From Thermoguttaceae bacterium (GTDB taxonomy: Bacteria > Planctomycetota > Planctomycetia > Pirellulales > Thermoguttaceae), in NCBI GenBank assembly GCA_029975295.1, contig JARKPK010000174.1:1-43312 (forward strand): a DNA stretch of 43,312 nucleotides, written 5' to 3'. Position 1 is the first letter of the stretch. Every line of letters starts with the position of its first letter. The notes beneath the pieces are model-generated. The model searched no databases, was not told the DNA's origin, and saw only the letters and a program-made list of their open reading frames with translations. A program made the position numbers and the translations under genes. Below are positions 16,496 to 25,521 of the stretch, in pieces.

Positions 16496-16520
16496 GCCTC
16501 CCCATGTTTTATGGGCGGGC
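16496..16520 (-). terminator. imperfect stem-loop after glgC
   Basis: Just 3 nt beyond the glgC stop, the minus strand reads GCCCGCCCAT-AAAAC-ATGGGGAGGC. Eight of ten positions pair around an AAAAC loop. No U-tract follows, so this may be a pause or mRNA-end structure rather than a classical intrinsic terminator. Confidence 0.3.
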
Positions 16521-16523
16521 GAT

Positions 16524-17768
16524 TCAGCGTTGAGCGAAGCGTTCCAGGCCGTCGGTTTTCGCAATCACAGTCACCCCTTTCTCCGTGACGGTGAATCCCA
16601 TGGCGCGGTCGCGTTCGTGATCGAGGCCGACCCGCATCCCTTGCGGGATCACCACGCCCTTGTCGATGATCGCGCGGCGGACATAGGCATGGCGTCCGAC
16701 ATCGACGCCTTCGAAGAGGATCGAATCTTCGACGCGCGAGTAGCTGTTGATCCGCACGTTTGGTCCGATGATCGATCGTTCCACCTGGCCGCCGGAGATG
16801 ATCGCCCCCTGGCAGACGATGCTGTCGAGCGCCTCGCCGCGGCGCGCGGTCGGTCCGCCCGACTCGGCAAAGACGAACTTCGGCGGGGGCAGGTTCGGTT
16901 GATGCGTTCGCACGGGCCAGCGCCCATCGTACAGGTTCAACTGCGGATCGACCGAGATCAGGTCTTGATTGGCTTCGTAGTAGGCGTCGAGCGTGCCGAC
17001 ATCGCGCCAATAGGCCTCGGTCTTCTTGTTTTCATCCATGAAGGGGTAGGCGAACACGCGGTGCGTGTTGATGATCGCCGGAATGACATCGCGGCCGAAA
17101 TCGTGCTTGCTGCCCGGCCGAGTGGCGTCGAGGCAAAGCTGCTCGAAGAGGAATCGGGCGTTGAAGACATAGATGCCCATCGATGCCAGGGCGTGCGCCG
17201 GATCGTCGGGGATCGGTTTCGGCTGAGGCGGCTTTTCCTCGAACCCGACGACGCGCATTTCGCCGTCGACCTGCATTACGCCGAACTGCACGGCGTCGGC
17301 CAAGCGGACGCGGAGGGCGGCCACGGTCATATCCGCCTGTTTCGATTCGTGCGCCTCGACCAGTTTCGAGTAATCCATCTTGTAGATGTGATCGCCGGCG
17401 AGCACCACGATCAACTGCGGACGCTCCTTCTCGATGGTGTAGATGTTCTGATAGACGGCGTCGGCCGTGCCCTGATACCAATGCTCGTCGATGCGTTGTT
17501 GGGGTGGAACAACGTCGATGAATTCGCCCAATTCGCGGCAAAAGTAGTCGCGCCAGCCCAGGCTGATATGCCGGTCGAGGCTCATCGCTTTGTACTGCGT
17601 GAGCACGAGCATCTTGCGAATGCCGCTGTTCAGGCAGTTCGACAAGGTGAAATCGATGATGCGGTAAACGCCCCCGAACGGAACGGCGGGCTTGGCGCGA
17701 TCGCGGGTCAGCGGATCCAACCGCGATCCTTTTCCGCCGGCGAGGATGACGGCCAACACGTCTTTCAT
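16524..17768 (-). CDS. glgC: glucose-1-phosphate adenylyltransferase (ADP-glucose pyrophosphorylase)
   Basis: 414 residues from ATG 17768-17766, with AGGAGGG upstream; eight codons further upstream are open but not needed. The nucleotidyltransferase signature AVILAGGKGSRLDPLTRDRAKPAVPFGGVYRIIDF (residues 6-40) is intact, with LAGDHIYKMDY at 123-133 and WRDVGTLDAYYEAN further on. The C-terminal third is a left-handed beta-helix (SIVCQGAIISGG, RSIIGPNVRINS, VRRAIIDKGVVIP). The enzyme makes ADP-glucose from ATP and glucose-1-phosphate, the committed step of bacterial glycogen synthesis, normally controlled allosterically. Length is close to E. coli GlgC (431). No other glg gene is in the window. 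Confidence 0.97.
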   Translation of the reverse strand: MKDVLAVILAGGKGSRLDPLTRDRAKPAVPFGGVYRIIDFTLSNCLNSGIRKMLVLTQYKAMSLDRHISLGWRDYFCRELGEFIDVVPPQQRIDEHWYQGTADAVYQNIYTIEKERPQLIVVLAGDHIYKMDYSKLVEAHESKQADMTVAALRVRLADAVQFGVMQVDGEMRVVGFEEKPPQPKPIPDDPAHALASMGIYVFNARFLFEQLCLDATRPGSKHDFGRDVIPAIINTHRVFAYPFMDENKKTEAYWRDVGTLDAYYEANQDLISVDPQLNLYDGRWPVRTHQPNLPPPKFVFAESGGPTARRGEALDSIVCQGAIISGGQVERSIIGPNVRINSYSRVEDSILFEGVDVGRHAYVRRAIIDKGVVIPQGMRVGLDHERDRAMGFTVTEKGVTVIAKTDGLERFAQR

Positions 17769-18017
17769 CGCGACTACCCTCCTGGTGATCACGAACTATT
17801 CTAAAGTAAACCGTTCCCGATCGAAAGCGACAATTTGCCGTCTCGCGGCGCAATCGACGGCGATTCGCCTGAATCATCGTCGCTGCCGGCAAGGGCAAGC
17901 CGCCCAAACCGATTCGTCGCCCCGAAGCGCTGACAGCGCAAGCCGATCGGCCGAAAAGACGCCGGATTCCGTTGCCCAGGACAAGGCGAACACGGCGCCG
18001 CTTTCCGATTCGGCCGA

Positions 18018-20192
18018 TCAATGCGGCCGTTGCAGGCCGAGCAATGCGGAGTTGCGCCACCAAAGCTCCAGCACCAACAGGGTCCAAAGCCGATGGCTAT
18101 GGTCGGCCATTGCCGAGACATGCTCATCATACAGCCGTCGCACGGCCGACGGGGCGAAAACATCGCGCCACCCGGCCGACGGGGCGAAAAGAACATCTTG
18201 CATCATCCCCTGCCAGGGGCCCCGCATCCAGGAAGCGATCGGCACGCCGAAGCCCATCTTTCGCCGCCGTGCCACGGCCGGAGGCAGCAGATCGGAGAAG
18301 GCCTCGCGGACAATTCGCTTGCCGCGACCCCAACGAAAGCTCAATCGGGTCGGCACGTGCCGGGCGACGGCCGCCACGGCAGGGTCGAGCCATGGGCAGC
18401 GGCATTCGATCGAGTGCGCCATCGACGCCCGATCGGTCTTCGTTATCAGATCGCAGGGCAGGTACGACGCCAAATCCACCCAGGCCGCCCGACGGACGGC
18501 GCGAAGGGCCGGCGATTCCGTCGGGCGATCCGGCAGGGGAGCTTCGGCCGCGGCACTCGCTGCCCAAAGCGCGGCGATCCAATCGCTGCCGGCTGCGAAC
18601 CGAGCGGTCGGCAGCGTCTCGTCCGAGCCGTCGAGGCTGTCGGGATCGTCGGGCGTTTGTCCCGGCCAAATCGCTTCGCGCATCGGGACGGTGTAGAGAG
18701 CGGCGCGCTGCTCGATCGAGAACACTTCCATCCAGCGGGCGTAACGCGCGCCGGCCGGCAAAGGCAGGCCGGCGACGAACCGGCGGAACCGGCGAATCCG
18801 TCCGCGCTGCCCCATCGCCCCGGGCAGCCCCCAACGGCTGAACACGGCGAGCAGGTTTTGCAACCAGCGCGAGCGGCCGACGATCTGTTCGGCCAACCAC
18901 ATGGCCGTGTAGCGCGGGTAGCCGAAGAACAGCTCGTCGCCTCCCTCGCCGCTGAGAGCCACGCGGATGTCGGAACCGGCCATCTCGGCCAAGCGCCAAG
19001 CGGCGGCCAACGAGCTGTCGGCCATCGGTTCGTCGCAGGCGGCGATGATTTCGGGCAACCGGTCGGCCATGCCCGCATCGAGCCGCAACACATGGTGCTC
19101 TGCGCCGAAGGCGCTGGCCGCCAACTCCGCGTAGCGGCTTTCGTCGTATCGCGGATCGTCGAACCCGATCGAGTAAGATCGCAGCGGAGCAACCCCGAGC
19201 CGGTGCATCAACCCGGCGATCACGGTCGAATCGATTCCTCCGGAAAGAAATACGCCCAGGGGGGCATCGCTGCGCAATCGCAGTTCTACCGATCGAGTCA
19301 GCGCCGTGCGCAGCGCCTCGGCCGGACGCGACTCGATCTCTTTCGGCAGAAGGCCATCGGGCGGCCAAGGCGCCAACTCTCCCGCCGCTGCGGCGTCGCC
19401 TCGGGCGGCCGTTTCAGAACCGGGGGCCTGGGCCGAACCGGCGCCGGCGCCAACGAGCGTTCCGCCGACAACGGGGCTGAACAAAGTCCATCCCTCTCCC
19501 GCAGACGGCAGGGGTTGAGCGAATCGGCTGATCGACCACCGGCCCGCCGCAAACGTGGCGCAGCAACCGGGCGGCAATTTGCGGACCCCTTCGATGATCG
19601 TTCTCGGATGCGGGACGTACTGCAAGGCAAGGTATTGATCGAGCGCGAGCCGATCGATCGTCCGCGGCGTTTCAGGATGCGCCAACAGGGCCGTCAACGT
19701 GCTGGCGAAGACCAACCCCGCGCCGCCCAGATAGTAAACAAGCGGCTTCTTGCCGTAGCGGTCGCGGGCCAAGAGCAGACGGCGGCGGCGGGCGTCCCAG
19801 AGGGCCAATGCGAACATCCCTCGCAGTCGGGCGAGCATGGCCGCGCCTTCAAGTCGGTAGAGCCCGAGGATCACCTCGGCGTCGCCGGAAGTGCGCGGGG
19901 GAATGCCGGCGGCAGCCAACTGATCGCGAAGCTCGCGGTAGTTGTAGATCATGCCGTTGAAGGCGACGACGGCGTCTTCGGCGGCGTCGGTCATCGGTTG
20001 GCGGTTGCCTGCCCGATCGATGATGGCCAAGCGGCGGTGGCCCAGCGCGCAGCCGGGCAGCCCTTCGCGGCTTTGCCAAAAGCCTTCCCCGTCGGGGCCT
20101 CGGCGCGCCAGCGATGCGGTCATGCCGCGCAGTGTGTCGGGCGAAACCGCGCCGGAAGCCTCCGTCCACACTGCGCCGACAATTCCGCACAT
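18018..20192 (-). CDS. asnB: asparagine synthase (glutamine-hydrolysing), AsnB-like
   Basis: 724 residues from ATG 20192-20190, so that Cys2 of MCGIVGA becomes the N-terminal nucleophile. The class II amidotransferase domain (1-210) has RRGPDGEG at 30-37 and FNGMIYNYRELR at 78-89. The synthetase domain has the PP-loop FLSGGIDSTV at 315-324, GEGGDELFFGYPRY and, near the end, EAFSDLLPPAVARRRKMGFGVP. Residues about 228-292 are a low-complexity insertion (Pro/Ala/Gly-rich, beginning PLPSAGEG) between the domains. Near the C-terminus a 17-bp direct repeat makes a duplicated VFAPSA-type segment. The enzyme transfers ammonia from glutamine to aspartate; relatives of this length often act in exopolysaccharide loci, but none is evident here. 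Confidence 0.93.
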   Translation of the reverse strand: MCGIVGAVWTEASGAVSPDTLRGMTASLARRGPDGEGFWQSREGLPGCALGHRRLAIIDRAGNRQPMTDAAEDAVVAFNGMIYNYRELRDQLAAAGIPPRTSGDAEVILGLYRLEGAAMLARLRGMFALALWDARRRRLLLARDRYGKKPLVYYLGGAGLVFASTLTALLAHPETPRTIDRLALDQYLALQYVPHPRTIIEGVRKLPPGCCATFAAGRWSISRFAQPLPSAGEGWTLFSPVVGGTLVGAGAGSAQAPGSETAARGDAAAAGELAPWPPDGLLPKEIESRPAEALRTALTRSVELRLRSDAPLGVFLSGGIDSTVIAGLMHRLGVAPLRSYSIGFDDPRYDESRYAELAASAFGAEHHVLRLDAGMADRLPEIIAACDEPMADSSLAAAWRLAEMAGSDIRVALSGEGGDELFFGYPRYTAMWLAEQIVGRSRWLQNLLAVFSRWGLPGAMGQRGRIRRFRRFVAGLPLPAGARYARWMEVFSIEQRAALYTVPMREAIWPGQTPDDPDSLDGSDETLPTARFAAGSDWIAALWAASAAAEAPLPDRPTESPALRAVRRAAWVDLASYLPCDLITKTDRASMAHSIECRCPWLDPAVAAVARHVPTRLSFRWGRGKRIVREAFSDLLPPAVARRRKMGFGVPIASWMRGPWQGMMQDVLFAPSAGWRDVFAPSAVRRLYDEHVSAMADHSHRLWTLLVLELWWRNSALLGLQRPH
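18144..18190. repeat. 17-bp direct repeat, 30-bp period, inside asnB
   Basis: GGCCGACGGGGCGAAAA occurs at 18144-18160 and again at 18174-18190. The 30-bp period keeps frame and gives two similar ten-residue units (LFAPSAGWRD and VFAPSAVRRL) in the C-terminal part of the asparagine synthase. This is probably a small in-frame tandem duplication. Confidence 0.8.
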
Positions 20193-20467
20193 GGTCCCGT
20201 GCCGCCTGCTGGTTCCACCCTGGCGCCGCTGCCGGAATCCGGCCGGACGCAACGTTTACGCCCTGGAAAACACGTTCGTACAAGGGGGCCCGCAAAAGGC
20301 CCGACTTCGCGGGCGAAACGGCGACCATCCGCGCATCGCGTTTCTATCGGCCGAACTGGGCGCGGGAGAACGCCAATCGTGCGGGGGTTCTGCAAACCGC
20401 GAACGTCGCATCGCTGCGGCCCGGAAGGGCCCGTTTCCGCGGACCACGATGAGCCGTTGCCGCTTGC

Positions 20468-21139
20468 TTACGGGCTATCATCGTTGCCGGCCGGAATTCC
20501 CGCAAGCAGCTCGACGCGGCGGGCGGCAATCATTTTTCGGGCTTCGGGCAGCAGTTGCGCGAATTCGTCGGGCAGGGCCGGCAGTCCCACCCGCTTCATC
20601 ACCTGATTGAGCCGAAACATCAAGCGGCCGTCGTCCAGGTAATCGAAGATGATGCGCTGCCGGCGGAATCCCTCGATCATTGCCGCCAAATGGAGCGGCG
20701 GGCGGGCGGCGAATCGCTCAACGGCGTGTTCCACCTGGGCCGGATCGATTTCGTCGAGCACGGCGAAAAATCGCTCCAATTCCCGGGGATGCTCGGCGGC
20801 CAAGTCTGCGTCGAGCAGCACTTCGGTCAGCAGATGGCCGAGGAACCCGGGCCGAAACCCCTCGTCGCCCGCGAGCCGGTCGCGCGCAGCGGCCGTCAGC
20901 GACCACTGGCATTCGGCAAATGCCCGCGTTGCGTGGAAATGGGCGTCGTCGCGCAGGTGCTGAACGACGCCGCGGGCCAAGGCCGCAACCTCGGCCGACG
21001 GGTCGTCGACAAACGGCCCTACCGACCGATGCCGCAACCGCAGGCGGCGATCGACCACCGTGAGCCAATCGGGCACGCAGACGCCGGCGGCGACGTAGGG
21101 GGCGTTGAGAAAGGGCATTGCGTGGGCAAAGTAGTTCAC
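20468..21139 (-). CDS. AcpH-like (ACP phosphodiesterase-related) helical protein
   Basis: 223 residues, starting with GTG at 21139 (GAGGAACAATC just upstream). The N-terminus MNYFAHAMPFLNAPYVAAGVCVPDWL resembles that of acyl-carrier-protein phosphodiesterase (MNFLAHLHLA type), with Asp/His residues scattered as in that HD-like all-helical fold: RHRSVGPFVDD, HFHATRAF and FLGHLLTEVLLDADL. AcpH removes phosphopantetheine from ACP in gamma-proteobacteria; here homology is distant and the activity is uncertain. The protein is soluble and has no signal peptide. It lies 275 bp upstream of asnB on the same strand. Confidence 0.6.
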   Translation of the reverse strand: MNYFAHAMPFLNAPYVAAGVCVPDWLTVVDRRLRLRHRSVGPFVDDPSAEVAALARGVVQHLRDDAHFHATRAFAECQWSLTAAARDRLAGDEGFRPGFLGHLLTEVLLDADLAAEHPRELERFFAVLDEIDPAQVEHAVERFAARPPLHLAAMIEGFRRQRIIFDYLDDGRLMFRLNQVMKRVGLPALPDEFAQLLPEARKMIAARRVELLAGIPAGNDDSP

Positions 21140-21301
21140 GATTGTTCCTCACGCAAGCGACCCATCGACGCAGACCGGCCGAAAGGCGATCCGGCAGAAC
21201 GAGCGTCTGCGCAGTTCCCACTTTTTTGCTTGAGGAACAATCAACCGCCACACACACAACACCCCGCGCCGCTGCCTCGCCACCGAGCGCCGGCGCCGCG
21301 C

Positions 21302-22468
21302 TTACGCGGGGATTTCCACCCAGCGACCCTCGCGCGCGCTTTGCAAAATGCATTCGCAAACGCGCTGGGTGCGCAACGCCGATCGCATCGTCGGCTCGAA
21401 CTTCGGCCCGCCTTCCAGACTCGCCAAAAAGTCGGCAAAACTGTTGATGAAGGTGTGTTCGTAACCGATCGTGCAGCCGGGCACCCACCAGTTCTTCATG
21501 TAGGGGTGCTCGAAATTGGTCACGTGGATTCGCTGCCAGCCGGTGAGATGATCTTCGATCTTCTTGCCGGTGGTCGGATCGGCATAGCGGAAGTATTGGA
21601 GGATGTGCGGATCTTCCAGATCGAAGAACACCGCGCCGTTCTCGCCGTTCAATTCGAACGTATTGTAGTTCTTTCGTCCGCGAGCGTAGCGGGTGCTTTC
21701 GAAGGTGCCGATCGATCCGTTGGCGAACACCGCCAAGAACATGCAGGCGTCGTCGATGGTGACCGGTTCGAGTTTGCCCGTCTCGGCGTGTTTCCGCTGT
21801 TTGATGAACGTTTCCGTGTACGCGACCAACTTGACGATCGGGCCATTGAGCCATTCGGCCGTGTCGATCGAGTGAGCCAGAAGGTCGCCGGTCACGCCCG
21901 AGCCGGCCACCTTGGCGTCCAACCGCCAAAGGGCCATGCCGCCCTGGGGCACATCGGCCGAAATCGTATAGTCTTGATTGTAGGTGGCGCGGTAGTGGAA
22001 CGGCTTGCCGATGCGGCCTTCGTCGATCACCTGCTTGGCCAGCGAAATCGCCGGCACGCGGCGGTAGTTGAACGAAACCATGTTGGGCACGCCGGCCTTC
22101 TCGACGGCCGCCACCATCGCTTCGCCCTCGGCCAAGTTCATCGCCAGCGGCTTCTCGCATACGATCATTTTGCCCGCCTTGGCGGCCTCGATCACGACAT
22201 CGTGATGCATGTTGTTCGGCAGGCAAACGTCGATCAAATCGACGTCATCGCGATGAATCGCCTTGCGCCAATCGAGTTCGATCGACTCATAGCCCCATGC
22301 CTTGGCGAACTTCTCCAGCTTCTCCTTTTCTTCCGGCCGAGCGACGGCCACCTTGAGCACCGGGGTATGCTCGCGGGGGAAGAAGTGGTTCACTTGCAGC
22401 CAAGCGTTCGAGTGGGCGCGGCCCATAAACCCGCAGCCTAAAACGGCGATCCGCAGCGGTTTCGACAT
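21302..22468 (-). CDS. Gfo/Idh/MocA family oxidoreductase
   Basis: 388 residues, with AAGGAGAG before ATG 22468. The NAD(P)-binding start [18 protein letters not shown] (6-23) has GxGxxG at 11-16, and [11 protein letters not shown] (101-111) carries the EKP motif. The catalytic-domain phrase [20 protein letters not shown] holds the conserved Gly-Asp-x-x-x-His-x-x-Asp. These enzymes oxidise or reduce sugars, inositols and their derivatives. It is the last gene of a minus-strand set with a cupin and a TIM-barrel isomerase, 278 bp after the latter, each gene having its own ribosome binding site. Cytosolic, no Tat signal. The exact sugar is not evident. Confidence 0.93.
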   Translation of the reverse strand: MSKPLRIAVLGCGFMGRAHSNAWLQVNHFFPREHTPVLKVAVARPEEKEKLEKFAKAWGYESIELDWRKAIHRDDVDLIDVCLPNNMHHDVVIEAAKAGKMIVCEKPLAMNLAEGEAMVAAVEKAGVPNMVSFNYRRVPAISLAKQVIDEGRIGKPFHYRATYNQDYTISADVPQGGMALWRLDAKVAGSGVTGDLLAHSIDTAEWLNGPIVKLVAYTETFIKQRKHAETGKLEPVTIDDACMFLAVFANGSIGTFESTRYARGRKNYNTFELNGENGAVFFDLEDPHILQYFRYADPTTGKKIEDHLTGWQRIHVTNFEHPYMKNWWVPGCTIGYEHTFINSFADFLASLEGGPKFEPTMRSALRTQRVCECILQSAREGRWVEIPA

Positions 22469-22746
22469 GACGGCACTCTCCTTGCGATTCGATGTTCTTA
22501 CGCCAATTTCAAGTCAGTTCACGGTTCGACGGTATTCCAACCCTGCGACAATCAAGGCGACATTTGCAGGAGATCGCGATCGTTCCGACGTTCGAAGGCG
22601 ATCGGCCCGTGTTTGCCCGTCTCCGGTGTCTCAATTCCTCGGCTGAGTTGTCTCGACCGAGCCCGTCGTGTGCGTCGCCGGCGTCGGCAGCAGGCGGCGA
22701 CGCAGCCGGAACGCGCCAGCCGCTTCGGCAGACGGGCCGTCAAGGT

Positions 22747-23808
<1,062 letters not shown>

Positions 23809-23956
23809 GATTCGTCCTCGAGTTGTTTTGCAACAGACGACAACGAGTGGGAAAAAGCCCGCGCCGGCCGAAGCGGGCGCCCGACCGCGCGCGGCCCGAC
23901 CAAAGGCCGTCCGAACGGCCGCCGCCGGGCGCAGATGCGGCCCGGGCTACAACGCC

Positions 23957-25207
23957 CTACTGCTTGCGGTGGTCGCCGATGCTGGGCATCTTCTTGTGGA
24001 CGTTCGGGCCGAAGTACCGCAACCCGACCAGCGGTTCTTTGCCGATGTTTTCGATCTCGATGCCGCGGGTGGCCGCTTCGTGGCTGATGAACACTTCGTC
24101 CCAGGTCTCTTCGCCGAACCGGATCATCGCCGGGGTTTGCAGCATGAGCTTGCCCATGCGGCCGGTTCCTTGCATCGTAATCCAGCCCGAGGCCCCGGGG
24201 TCTTTCAGCACGCACTTGCAGCCGGGCTCGATGGTCAGTTCCTTGGCGGAAACGAGCTGCTCGCCGTCGAAATGCCCGTAGTCGATCCAGCGATCGGTGT
24301 AGCCGGGGCCGGAGCAATCGGGATCGACGATCGGCTCGACATAGTTGTGCTCCTTGAAGTACGGATCGACGTTCTTCTCCCAGTCGAGCTGGTCGATGAT
24401 GAAGTCGAGATCCTGATGTTTCTCTTGGGGCACGTCTTTGACGAGCAGGTCCCAGGGCACGGCGCGGCCTTCGACCAGCGATTGATACATGCCGAACACG
24501 TCGCTGCCCCATTGCGGTTCGTAGGTGCACATCGAACCGGGGGCGTGCAGCACGCCGGCGGGAATCATCCAGCCGGTGCCCGGCTTCAGCCGGTAGGCCT
24601 TCGAAAGGTCGAGAATGCCGTTATCGCCTTTGTTCCAGTTCTCCAGGCAGCGGCGGACGTCGCCTTTGGTGGTGCCGGGTTCGAGCCCCATGAAGGTGTA
24701 GTCGAAATGGTTTTCCGCGTTGTTCAGTTGCGGCGGGAAGTAATAGCACTCGGGCTTCCCTTGCTGCTTGGTCAGAGCGGCGTGCTCGTGCCGCTGATGC
24801 ATGTGGTGGGGAATAGGCCCCATGTTGTCGAAGAACTTCGAATAGACCGGCCAGCGTTGGTACTTTTCCCAAATCGCCGAGCCGATCAATCGCGGGCCGG
24901 CTTCGGCCACGGCGTCGCGCAACAGAAAGCGTTGGCCTTCGAAAACGCACCACGACAGACCTTCGTCCCAGGCGCGGTTGTCGTTGGCCGCTTCGGTTGT
25001 GCTGGCGAACCAGCGTTCGTCAATGCCGCCGCGATGAGTGCCCAGGGCGTACCAGTCGGTCGGCGCCAGCTTGATCCGCTTGCCCGGCTGGAGAAAACTG
25101 CGCGGCACCCAGGTCGGCGTCAGCCGCAAGACGCCTTCACCGGCGTCCAGCGCCCGTTGAACGATCGCGCCCACGTTGTCCGACTTGACGATGGCAGATG
25201 CACACAT
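23957..25207 (-). CDS. large cupin protein, mannose-6-phosphate-isomerase-like
   Basis: 416 residues, with GGAG upstream of ATG 25207. A His-rich segment GPIPHHMHQRHEHA at 130-143 (His134, 135, 137, 140, 142) and a later KPGTGWMIPAGVLHAPGS segment look like the two metal-binding motifs of a type I mannose-6-phosphate isomerase-type cupin. A second, C-terminal beta-barrel half (VSAKELTIEPGCKCVLKDPGASGWITMQGTGRMG) suggests a bicupin. It is the first gene of the operon with the TIM-barrel isomerase (148 bp downstream) and the dehydrogenase. An aldose-ketose isomerase or a sugar-responsive cupin are both possible; the operon context favours a catabolic enzyme. Confidence 0.8.
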   Translation of the reverse strand: MCASAIVKSDNVGAIVQRALDAGEGVLRLTPTWVPRSFLQPGKRIKLAPTDWYALGTHRGGIDERWFASTTEAANDNRAWDEGLSWCVFEGQRFLLRDAVAEAGPRLIGSAIWEKYQRWPVYSKFFDNMGPIPHHMHQRHEHAALTKQQGKPECYYFPPQLNNAENHFDYTFMGLEPGTTKGDVRRCLENWNKGDNGILDLSKAYRLKPGTGWMIPAGVLHAPGSMCTYEPQWGSDVFGMYQSLVEGRAVPWDLLVKDVPQEKHQDLDFIIDQLDWEKNVDPYFKEHNYVEPIVDPDCSGPGYTDRWIDYGHFDGEQLVSAKELTIEPGCKCVLKDPGASGWITMQGTGRMGKLMLQTPAMIRFGEETWDEVFISHEAATRGIEIENIGKEPLVGLRYFGPNVHKKMPSIGDHRKQ

Positions 25208-25521
25208 GGTTCGAGCACTCCGCTGGCTGTAGAGAGGGACGGCGATGTGGACTCACAACGGCATTCGGCGAGGTAAGAACCGCGCCGGCGATGCTTTGTT
25301 TTACGGCTTGACTGAGCCGTTGGCAAGTGCCGCGCGTTGGGCATTGCGGTCTGTCCAGGCTCGGGTTTCCGCCGCAGACGCCTGCCGCTTTTTCGCCCGC
25401 GACCCGATCGAACCGGTTGGGCGAACCCTGCGGGCAAAGGGAACCGGAGAACTGCGGCCCCGTTCCTTGCCCGGCCCGTTGTTTGCGGCGGCCAAACGCG
25501 CTAAGATATGGTAGCAGCGGA
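25208..25521. other. divergent intergenic region
   Basis: 314 bp between the carbohydrate operon (minus) and the PAS-GAF protein (plus). It must hold outward promoters; the plus-side candidate is listed separately. No operator-like palindrome was recognised. Confidence 0.5.
25479..25507 (+). promoter_or_regulatory. possible sigma-70-type promoter for the PAS-GAF gene
   Basis: TTGTTT (25479-25484) and TAAGAT (25502-25507) are spaced by exactly 17 nt and lie just before the gene. Transcription would start near 25514, leaving a very short leader of about 8 nt before ATG 25522. Both boxes match four of six consensus positions. Confidence 0.35.

Noticed and set aside
16300-16500. Small gene between the tRNA and glgC
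   Set aside because: Frames on both strands are Arg-rich with no ribosome binding site or domain; nothing supports a coding region here.
18021-20606. 861-codon open frame on the plus strand opposite asnB
   Set aside because: The residues are biased to Arg, Gln, Gly and Ala and show no fold, while asnB on the other strand is full length and motif-complete.
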